NCBI GenBank assembly: GCA_002170005.2
Contig: NHGT02000020.1
Span: 79,213-87,562, forward strand
Source of the DNA: a bacterium TMED144
GTDB lineage: Bacteria > Fidelibacterota > Marinisomatia > Marinisomatales > TCS55
Direction of reading: 5' to 3'
Length of the DNA stretch: 8,350 bases
The first letter of the stretch is position 1; each line of letters starts with the position of its first letter. The translations under genes and the position numbers were made by a program. The notes beneath the pieces were generated by a model. The model did not search any database and was not told the origin of the DNA. It saw only the letters and a list, made by a program, of their open reading frames with translations. Shown piece by piece: positions 1 to 5,772 of this stretch.

Positions 1-1859
1 ATTGATTCACCTGCCATATGGCTATGTGCATCAATTAGACCAGGAGTCACATGCTTTCCGCTGCCATTGATTACCAATGCATTACCTCTTGGAATTACGA
101 TGTCTTTAGCTATTTGCTTGATTTTACCATTTTCAAAGAGAATATCGTGATCTTTTAGAATACCTAGTGGCCCCGAGGTCCATATTGTAGCATTGTTTAT
201 TAAGATTGATCCAGGAGATAAGACTTTTGAATCGAGACCGTATGATCCTTCAGGAAATACCACATTCAATTTGCTTGCACCTTCTTTTGAATTGGGCTTT
301 TTGATTTCTTCTTCATTTAACCTGTTAAAACTCGCCGACCAGCCTTTGGATAATCCATCGCTATATATTACTTGGCCAAGGATCTTCTCATCCCTAATTG
401 TTCCTTTAAATCTATTAACTCCATCCATCATAATTGTATCTGCTTTTACAGTGAAAGTGATCCTATCTTGATCGAGATTTAGATTGGAAAGTTTAAATGA
501 AACTTCATCTATTTCTATGCTCCCTTTTCCATTATCAATAGATAAAGTCCAAACGTTGTCTCCTTCTTTTAAAGTCCATTTGCCATTTGAAGTAACCATC
601 TTATCTGGAGAAATAGGATGCTCATTACCACCAATCCATAAAGAGGTTATTTTAGAATCGTTATCGAAATAATCACCACTCATTACGATTAGATTTGCTA
701 AAAAGCCTCTAGACACTTTTCCTAGCCTACGAGATTGACCAAATTTCTCTGCAGGAACAGTGGTTAGCGCTGCAATAGCATCACTTTTACTTAACCCTCT
801 TTCTACAGCTCTTAATAAATTTTTTCTAAAATCACTTTTTTTCTTTAGCCCGTCGCTTGTTAATGAGAATGGGATATTTGCCTCCGATAATCTTTTTGCG
901 TTGTCAGGGCCCATGTCCCAATGTTTTAATTGAGCAGTTGAATATTGAAGAGCATTTTGATGATCTTCTACCTTTGGTTTGGATGAAAAGTTTAGAGGAA
1001 TGATTGTAAATGCTCTTGGCAGTTGATTGATTCTTCTATATTCATAGCCATTGCCCTTTATCCAAACATCTAGATCAAACTCTTTGCCAATATTGACAGA
1101 TCTATCAATATAAACTTCATTGTTGGTTCTAAAAATAAATGGAATTTTATTATTCTTTGAGTTTCCTAAAATTTCAAGTGAACGATCGACTGCTATAGGT
1201 TCGTTCTCATCAGGATACTTTTCTAAAATAAATTTAGATTTTGCATACCAATCGGCATCAATTAATCCTTGCCTAATGAAAGCAATAGCTCCCAAAAGAG
1301 ACGTAGGATATTCTGAAGATCTCCATCCTCCATAAGAGTATTCAATAACTTGGGAAATATTTTCGTTTAATACATTGGAGTTCTTGTCAAGCTGAATTAG
1401 AGCAGAAGAGCCCTGAAAGATCCCGCCCTTTGGAGTAATATGCGCAGATGTAAAACCCAGCTTTTTCATTTCATTTAAATTTTTCTCATTAAATTGAAAA
1501 AATGAGGAAGCTTTGAAGTGGGAACGCATGTTAGAATTCCAATGCGATACAATACTCGAGTCGTCAGCAGATGTTTTTACATCTAGCCAACTTTCAATGA
1601 ATCCGGCATAAACATGCTTACCTTTTAAATCAATGATTGTTGCTTGATTTGGAATTTTTATTTTCTCACCGACAGATTGAATTAGACCATCTCTGATAAC
1701 AACAATACCATTTTTGATTTTTTTAGTAGGAGAAGTATGAATAACTCCATTTGTCAAAGCCCATGAGCGAGGTGGATTTGATCGCAAATCGTCAGGTGGC
1801 CCCACTTGTGACCACATCATTGATTTAAGAACAATAATAAATACCAAATTTTTTATCAT
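1..1859 (-). CDS. Secreted tandem-domain amidohydrolase, 3' end cut off by the window
   Basis: A continuous reading frame of 619 codons runs from an ATG at 1859-1857 to the window edge, behind a good Shine-Dalgarno site. The N-terminus (MIKN, then the hydrophobic LVFIIVL, then WSQ) looks like a short Sec signal peptide, so an exported enzyme is likely. Residues about 35-85 form the beta-sandwich typical of composite amidohydrolases. The first barrel follows (about 86-400) and ends in a typical SxGFLANLIVMSG-like return to the sandwich. In this barrel the HxH metal motif is replaced: the expected PGxIDxHxH reads AGFIESWLD (residues 85-93). The late Asp of SDG (D336) is kept. Residues about 405-545 look like a beta-rich linker. 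A second amidohydrolase domain starts near 550 and carries an intact HxH (H612 and H614, in TPGLIDAHSH). Large Bacteroidota-type amidohydrolases near 1000 residues have this layout. The substrate cannot be told; imidazolonepropionase- or dipeptidase-like hydrolysis by the second domain is only a family guess. Confidence 0.85.
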   Translation of the reverse strand, partial: MIKNLVFIIVLKSMMWSQVGPPDDLRSNPPRSWALTNGVIHTSPTKKIKNGIVVIRDGLIQSVGEKIKIPNQATIIDLKGKHVYAGFIESWLDVKTSADDSSIVSHWNSNMRSHFKASSFFQFNEKNLNEMKKLGFTSAHITPKGGIFQGSSALIQLDKNSNVLNENISQVIEYSYGGWRSSEYPTSLLGAIAFIRQGLIDADWYAKSKFILEKYPDENEPIAVDRSLEILGNSKNNKIPFIFRTNNEVYIDRSVNIGKEFDLDVWIKGNGYEYRRINQLPRAFTIIPLNFSSKPKVEDHQNALQYSTAQLKHWDMGPDNAKRLSEANIPFSLTSDGLKKKSDFRKNLLRAVERGLSKSDAIAALTTVPAEKFGQSRRLGKVSRGFLANLIVMSGDYFDNDSKITSLWIGGNEHPISPDKMVTSNGKWTLKEGDNVWTLSIDNGKGSIEIDEVSFKLSNLNLDQDRITFTVKADTIMMDGVNRFKGTIRDEKILGQVIYSDGLSKGWSASFNRLNEEEIKKPNSKEGASKLNVVFPEGSYGLDSKVLSPGSILINNATIWTSGPLGILKDHDILFENGKIKQIAKDIVIPRGNALVINGSGKHVTPGLIDAHSHMAGES

Positions 1860-1862
1860 TTT

Positions 1863-1870
1863 CTTTCCTT
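1863..1870 (-). promoter_or_regulatory. Shine-Dalgarno site of the amidohydrolase gene
   Basis: On the minus strand AAGGAAAG lies three bases before the ATG at 1859. It contains a purine-rich match to the anti-Shine-Dalgarno sequence and supports this start: the next residues give a signal-peptide-like segment, and no in-frame ATG upstream looks better. The spacing from the AAGG core to the ATG is 7 bases, which is normal. Confidence 0.6.
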
Positions 1871-1932
1871 ACAATAAATTTGCTTTATAATGAAGTACGT
1901 AATTTACTTAAATATTATAATTTATAATTCTA

Positions 1933-1961
1933 ATAAAACTTGTTGTTAATTGCCACGTCAA
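1933..1961 (-). promoter_or_regulatory. Candidate promoter for the amidohydrolase gene
   Basis: On the minus strand TTGACG (1961-1956, five of six to the sigma-70 -35 consensus) is followed after 17 bases by TTTTAT (1938-1933, four of six to the -10). Transcription would begin near 1925, leaving a leader of about 65 nt. A perfect TATAAT at 1919-1914 is an alternative -10 but lacks a good -35 partner. In DNA this AT-rich such matches arise easily, and if the host belongs to Bacteroidota its sigma factor uses a different consensus. Confidence 0.3.
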
Positions 1962-2009
1962 AAGATTATTTAATTTTTTCTAATTATTTTAAAAAAACAA
2001 TTTTCTGTA

Positions 2010-2038
2010 TTGAATTAAAATAAATGCTCATTTAATTT
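2010..2038 (+). promoter_or_regulatory. Candidate promoter for the rpe-tkt-rpiB cluster
   Basis: TTGAAT at 2010-2015 and TAATTT at 2033-2038 are 17 bases apart, each matching the sigma-70 consensus at four positions. Initiation would fall about 6 bases before the rpe ATG, giving a very short leader. This would fit the absence of a convincing Shine-Dalgarno site there (only AATAAGCAGT precedes the ATG). The call is weak because of the AT-rich background. Confidence 0.28.
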
Positions 2039-2050
2039 AGAATAAGCAGT

Positions 2051-2713
2051 ATGACCTCGGAATTCAAACTAGCACCATCAATATTATCAGCTGATTTTTC
2101 AGACTTAGGCCAAGCCCTATCTCAATGTGAATCAGGAGGTGCTCCTTGGGTTCATGTAGATGTTATGGATAATCAATTTGTACCAAATTTAACTATTGGA
2201 CCACCAGTAGTGAAGTCTCTAAGGCCTAAAACAACAAAATTTTTGGATGTGCATATGATGGTGATTGACCCAGAAAAATTAGTAGAGCCTTTTGCAAAAG
2301 CTGGTGCAGATCTAATTACCTTTCATATAGAAGCAACTGATAATTCAATGGAAATAATTGATCTCATTAAATCTACAGGTTGTCAAGTAGGAATATCTAT
2401 AAAGCCTTCAACTTCACTAGCTGAAATTGAACCATATTATGAATTTTTAGATTTAGTTCTAGTAATGAGCGTTGAGCCTGGTTTTGGTGGACAGGGATAT
2501 ATAGAATCATCAACTTCCCGAATAAAGGCTATAAAGACCAAATTAAAAGAAGAATGTTTGCAAGATAGAGTATTAATAGAAGTTGATGGAGGTATTAAAT
2601 TGCATAATGCTAGAAAAGTTATTGATGCTGGTGCTGATGTTTTAGTTGCAGGTTCAGCGATTTTTAATACACCAGATCCAGTTGAAACCATAAAAGAATT
2701 TTACAAGGTTTAA
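2051..2713 (+). CDS. rpe: Ribulose-phosphate 3-epimerase
   Basis: This cytosolic TIM-barrel enzyme interconverts D-ribulose 5-phosphate and D-xylulose 5-phosphate in the pentose phosphate pathway. At 220 residues it has the usual family length. The family signatures appear in order: LAPSILSADF near the N-terminus (S10), the metal and catalytic residues H35 and D37 in VHVDVMD, H68 in DVHMMV, the flexible PGFGGQ loop at 143-148, and the second catalytic acid D179 in EVDGGI, followed by the phosphate-binding AGSAIF strand. All expected active-site residues are present. The start is well placed because the LAPSIL motif begins at residue 7, as in homologues. It is the first gene of the cluster, 4 nt before the transketolase gene, whose product uses xylulose 5-phosphate. 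The Shine-Dalgarno site is weak. Confidence 0.97.
   Translation: MTSEFKLAPSILSADFSDLGQALSQCESGGAPWVHVDVMDNQFVPNLTIGPPVVKSLRPKTTKFLDVHMMVIDPEKLVEPFAKAGADLITFHIEATDNSMEIIDLIKSTGCQVGISIKPSTSLAEIEPYYEFLDLVLVMSVEPGFGGQGYIESSTSRIKAIKTKLKEECLQDRVLIEVDGGIKLHNARKVIDAGADVLVAGSAIFNTPDPVETIKEFYKV
2705..2708 (+). promoter_or_regulatory. Ribosome binding site of tkt inside the end of rpe
   Basis: AAGG lies within the last codons of rpe, 9 bases before the tkt ATG at 2718. The stop and start codons are only 4 bases apart, so ribosomes finishing rpe could re-initiate on tkt. This supports translational coupling. Confidence 0.45.
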
Positions 2714-2717
2714 GCAT

Positions 2718-4742
2718 ATGAAATCCTTTCACGAACTAGATTCTTTTAAATATTGGACTAGTGAAGAAAAAGTTCATTTTTCTATATCAGTTTCCAAAGG
2801 CTTGATCCTTGATATGGTTAAAAAAGCAAATTCTGGCCATAGCGGAGGACCTCTTTCATCTTGTGATTTTGCTCAAATTTTGTTTACTGAATACTTAAAA
2901 TTTAATCCCAAAGACCCTGAATGGTTTCCAAGAGACAGGTTTATTCTTTCAGCGGGTCATGAGTCGGCGCTTTTATACTCAATGTTATTGCAAATTGGAT
3001 GGCTAAATATGGATGATGTTAAAAACTTTAGGCAATTGCATAGCAGGACTCCAGGTCATCCTGAAGTTGAAATACCTGGCGTGGAAGCAACCACTGGGCC
3101 TCTAGGTCAAGGTTTAGCAATGGCTGTTGGAATGGCAACCGCTGAGTCAATGCTAAGAGCGCGTTTTAAGAAATATTGTGATGATGTTAATAAGTTACTT
3201 GGTCATTATACATATGTGCTCGCTGGTGATGGAGATTTTCAAGAGCCTGTAGCGCTTGGTGCTGGTTCTATGGCTGGCCACTGGCAATTATCGAAATTAA
3301 TTGTATACTATGATTCAAATAATGCTCAAATCTCTGGAAAGGTTGGCAGGTCAGATTCAACAAATTACCTTCAGGTTTTTGAAGGTTTTGGTTGGCATGT
3401 TCAAGAAATTGACGGACATGACCATGATAAAATTAGAGAGGCAATCGAGAATGCACAGACTGCAAACAAACCAAGTTTAATTATAGGTAACACAGTCATG
3501 GCCAAAGGCTCAGCAAATATGGAACATGACCATGAAACCCATGGAGCTCCATTACCCCAAGATGAAATTGACCAAACAAAAAGAGTTTTAGGTTTGCCTC
3601 AAGACTCTTTTTATTTACCGAATGAAGTGACTGATTTTTTCCAAAAGCAATTTGCAAATCTTGATGAAATGGTCAATTCTAATTCATCTTTACTATCAAG
3701 AGCTTTGAAAGATGATAATTTTAAAAAGATCTGGAATTCTACTTTTAATGCAGACTTAGAGAGCTTAGTGTTGCCAAATTTTGAATCAGGTGAAATCTTA
3801 GCAACTAGAAAAGCATTCGGAGCAACTTTAGATAAATTTGCCGAACAAACACCGTTATTGGTTGGAGGTTCAGCTGATCTAGAGCCATCAAACTATACTA
3901 CGAATTTTGCTAATAATTATGGGGATTTTGCAAAGGACAGAAGGGAAGGGCGCAACCTTGCTTACGGAGTAAGAGAATTTCCTATGGCAGCAGCCATGAA
4001 TGGTATGTCTTTGCATGGTGGAGTCATTCCTTTTGGTGGCACTTTTTTAGTTTTTGCTGATTATGAAAGACCTGCATTGCGCTTGGGCTCTATTCAACAG
4101 TGTGGAGTAATTCATGAATTTACTCATGATTCTTTTTGGGTTGGAGAAGATGGGCCAACTCACCAACCTGTAGAACATGCCATGGCCCTAAGGTCCATTC
4201 CAAATTTCAATGTTTTTAGACCCGCCGATGCAAAGGAAACCGCAGCATCCTTTAAAATAGCTTTACAACAAGCTAATACACCTTGCGCCTTACTTCTAAC
4301 TAGGCAAGGAATACCAATCTTAAGCTTGAAGGATAATACTGTATATGATGGCGTTTCTAAGGGTGCGTATACAATCAAAGATGATGACAGCCCCGAATTA
4401 ATTTTTTTAGCTACAGGTTCAGAGGTTAGTCTTGCTTTGGAAGTTTCGAAATTAATGAATGATAAGAGAGTTAGAGTTGTAAGTATGCCATGCTGGGAGT
4501 TGTTTGATGCGCAACCTAAAGAATATAGAGATTCAATTATTCCTATCAGAGGAGCTATGAAAATCTCATTTGAAGCTGGAATTACTTTGGGCTGGGAAAG
4601 ATATATTGGTTCAAATGGTCTGTCAATTGGTTTGGATCGTTTTGGAGCATCTGCCCCCGGCAAAGACCTTGCGGAGGAATTTGGCTTTACTCCTCAAAAA
4701 GTTTCAGAAAAAATCATCAGCCATCTAAAAAAACTATTATAA
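2718..4742 (+). CDS. tkt: Transketolase, full length
   Basis: This thiamine-diphosphate enzyme moves two-carbon ketol units between pentose, hexose, tetrose and triose phosphates, linking glycolysis to the pentose phosphate pathway. At 674 residues it is a complete three-domain protein. The pyrophosphate domain (about 1-340) has H41 (SGHSGG), H81 (AGHES), H114 (TPGHPE) and the metal site GDG at 170-172 with N201. H275 lies in HETHGAPL. The pyrimidine domain (about 365-540) has GGSADLEPSN (383-392), the catalytic glutamate E420 in GVREF, H470, D478 and H482 in THDS and GEDGPTHQP, and R529 in LTRQG. A C-terminal domain follows, with the usual GxSAPGxxLxEEFGFT ending. Assignments were made by comparison with the remembered E. 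coli TktA motifs. The sequence after GDG is DFQEP rather than the common CxxEG, but the conserved Glu (E176) is kept. 1-deoxy-xylulose-phosphate synthase is excluded by these motifs. Confidence 0.97.
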   Translation: MKSFHELDSFKYWTSEEKVHFSISVSKGLILDMVKKANSGHSGGPLSSCDFAQILFTEYLKFNPKDPEWFPRDRFILSAGHESALLYSMLLQIGWLNMDDVKNFRQLHSRTPGHPEVEIPGVEATTGPLGQGLAMAVGMATAESMLRARFKKYCDDVNKLLGHYTYVLAGDGDFQEPVALGAGSMAGHWQLSKLIVYYDSNNAQISGKVGRSDSTNYLQVFEGFGWHVQEIDGHDHDKIREAIENAQTANKPSLIIGNTVMAKGSANMEHDHETHGAPLPQDEIDQTKRVLGLPQDSFYLPNEVTDFFQKQFANLDEMVNSNSSLLSRALKDDNFKKIWNSTFNADLESLVLPNFESGEILATRKAFGATLDKFAEQTPLLVGGSADLEPSNYTTNFANNYGDFAKDRREGRNLAYGVREFPMAAAMNGMSLHGGVIPFGGTFLVFADYERPALRLGSIQQCGVIHEFTHDSFWVGEDGPTHQPVEHAMALRSIPNFNVFRPADAKETAASFKIALQQANTPCALLLTRQGIPILSLKDNTVYDGVSKGAYTIKDDDSPELIFLATGSEVSLALEVSKLMNDKRVRVVSMPCWELFDAQPKEYRDSIIPIRGAMKISFEAGITLGWERYIGSNGLSIGLDRFGASAPGKDLAEEFGFTPQKVSEKIISHLKKLL

Positions 4743-4757
4743 TTAATAAAATATTAA

Positions 4758-5195
4758 ATGAAGATTCACATAGCAACTGATCATGCAGGTTTAGAATTAA
4801 AAAATACTATTAAACAGTATCTTGAGAAAAAAGGACATCAAGTCCATGACCACGGTGCTCATCAATTCGATCCTTTGGATGATTATCCTGACTTTATCAT
4901 ACCATGCGCTAAAGCTGTGTCTTTAGACAGTATAAGTAAAGGGATTATAATTGGAGGGTCAGGCCAAGGCGAAGCAATCGCTGCAAATAGAATTAAAAAG
5001 GTTAGGGCTGCTGTCTATTATGGTGGACCTGAGGACATTGTTAAGCTTTCAAGAGAGCATAATGATGCAAATATATTATCCTTGGGTGCAAGATTTATCA
5101 AAGAGGAAACTATTTATAACATTATAGATCTTTGGTTAAAAGTGCCTTTTGAAGGTGGTAGACACATCCAGAGAATCAAAAAGTTAGATCTTTAA
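4758..5195 (+). CDS. rpiB: Ribose-5-phosphate isomerase B, glutamate-type
   Basis: This enzyme interconverts ribose 5-phosphate and ribulose 5-phosphate in the cytosol and supplies both pentose phosphates used by the neighbouring epimerase and transketolase. The 145 residues match the RpiB/LacAB fold family: the N-terminal MKIHIATDHAG (D8, H9), DDYPDF (41-46), GGSGQGEAIAAN (66-77), REHNDANILSLGARF (99-113, with H101, N102, R112) and the C-terminal GRHIQRI (R135, H136, R139). Many RpiBs have a catalytic Cys in a CGTGIG-like loop. Here that position is Gly, and a Glu (E72) stands where the mycobacterial enzyme uses Glu75. The HGAHQFDPLDDYP stretch also resembles the mycobacterial CGAxxYDxxDDYP. 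The gene follows tkt after 15 AT-only bases with no Shine-Dalgarno site, so expression probably depends on the same transcript. Galactose-6-phosphate isomerase subunits (LacA/LacB) are the main alternative and less likely in this context. Confidence 0.94.
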   Translation: MKIHIATDHAGLELKNTIKQYLEKKGHQVHDHGAHQFDPLDDYPDFIIPCAKAVSLDSISKGIIIGGSGQGEAIAANRIKKVRAAVYYGGPEDIVKLSREHNDANILSLGARFIKEETIYNIIDLWLKVPFEGGRHIQRIKKLDL

Positions 5196-5198
5196 AAA

Positions 5199-5687
5199 CT
5201 ATAATTCTTTAGGTCTTTTGATCCACTCCAATTGTCCTGATCCAAACATTACATTTACCCATTTATCTTTATTGTAAACAATTTTTGCCATAGATGCGGT
5301 AGGGAATCTGTGAAACTTCTCATTACAAGATTTAGAAATGAATGATGAAAAATTGGGCTCATGTCCAATTAAACAGACATAATTGAATTTTTCATCTATA
5401 TTTTTTATAATTTCAATCAGAACATTTGGGGACCCTCCGTAGATCCTTGGTTCAAAAATGCATTCTGATTTCCAATTTCCAGATTGAGCGGCTAATTCAA
5501 TAGTTTCTCTTGTTCTATGAGCTGTTGAAGAAATTAATAATTCAGGGATTTCTTTTATACCAGCTAAGTATTTTCCCATTTTTTTTGCTGCATTTATTCC
5601 TCTTTTATTTATTGGTCTGTCATGATCATTCTCAAAATGAACATTCCAATCGGATTTCCCGTGCCTAAAAAGGACAATTGTCTTCAT
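5199..5687 (-). CDS. sixA: SixA-like phosphohistidine phosphatase (histidine phosphatase superfamily)
   Basis: This is a small single-domain member of the histidine phosphatase superfamily, 162 residues, close to the usual SixA length. The nucleophile motif RHG is at 8-10 (H9) in LFRHGKSDW. DRPINKRG follows (23-30), then the second phosphate-binding arginine in SSTAHRTRET (R58), an acidic FEPRIYGG stretch (E79), and the second catalytic histidine in LIGHEPNFS (H109). No signal peptide or membrane segment is seen, so it acts in the cytosol. SixA proteins remove phosphate from phosphohistidine in phosphorelay or PTS proteins; no such partner is encoded here, so the substrate remains open. A small-molecule phosphatase role is possible. 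The gene converges on rpiB with 3 nt between stops. It is divergent from the transporter operon, with which it shares a symmetric promoter region. No Shine-Dalgarno site precedes the ATG. Confidence 0.85.
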   Translation of the reverse strand: MKTIVLFRHGKSDWNVHFENDHDRPINKRGINAAKKMGKYLAGIKEIPELLISSTAHRTRETIELAAQSGNWKSECIFEPRIYGGSPNVLIEIIKNIDEKFNYVCLIGHEPNFSSFISKSCNEKFHRFPTASMAKIVYNKDKWVNVMFGSGQLEWIKRPKEL

Positions 5688-5693
5688 AGTTAA

Positions 5694-5745
5694 AATATAT
5701 AAATGTTTTTTTAAATCAATTGATTTAAATGAATTAAAATATATT
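5694..5745. promoter_or_regulatory. Symmetric dyad in the sixA/transporter divergent promoter region
   Basis: The centre is a perfect 20-bp palindrome at 5710-5729 (TTTAAATCAATTGATTTAAA). Ten bases further out on each side a matching 7-base block recurs (AATATAT at 5694-5700, ATATATT at 5739-5745), so each strand reads TTGATT, 14 bases, TATATT away from the centre. TTGATT and TATATT resemble -35 and -10 boxes for the two divergent genes, though 14 bases is short for a sigma-70 spacer. The arrangement fits an operator for a dimeric regulator overlapping both promoters. The low sequence complexity limits confidence. Confidence 0.4.
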
Positions 5746-5772
5746 AGCTATTTTAATCTATTTTAATTAGAA

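Larger units (their letters stand above)
1860..2050. promoter_or_regulatory. AT-rich divergent intergenic region between the amidohydrolase gene and rpe
   Basis: This 191-bp stretch separates two divergently transcribed genes and must hold both promoters. It is strongly AT-rich. It holds an inverted repeat at 1914-1928 (ATTATAA, one T, TTATAAT) that places a perfect TATAAT on each strand, another TATAAT on the plus strand at 1886-1891, and a small AAGTA/TACTT dyad at 1893-1909. No open reading frame with coding character, tRNA or strong GC hairpin is visible. Confidence 0.55.

Noticed and set aside
193..1335. Plus-strand open frames at 193-471, 484-672 and 1120-1335
   Set aside because: They lie entirely antisense to the amidohydrolase frame, which has clear family motifs over the same stretch. 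Their translations show no recognisable domains or ribosome binding sites.
1886..1891. A perfect TATAAT on the plus strand as an rpe promoter
   Set aside because: It lies about 160 bases before rpe with no acceptable -35 at 16-18 bases upstream. A chance match in AT-rich DNA is likely.
2437..2691. An 84-codon minus-strand frame opposite rpe
   Set aside because: It is antisense to the conserved PGFGGQ and EVDGGI part of the epimerase and has no features of its own.
4160..4663. A 167-codon minus-strand frame
   Set aside because: It is the antisense shadow of the conserved transketolase pyrimidine and C-terminal domains. The protein has no domain signature.
5184..5219. A direct repeat (TTAGATCTTT and TTAGGTCTTT) at the rpiB/sixA junction
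   Set aside because: It is a short imperfect direct repeat inside two coding ends, not an inverted repeat. It cannot form a terminator and is probably chance.
5714..5725. An FNR/CRP-like site in the divergent region
   Set aside because: The half-sites run in the opposite order (ATCAA then TTGAT with no spacer), unlike TTGAT-N4-ATCAA. The palindrome is therefore not assigned to that family.
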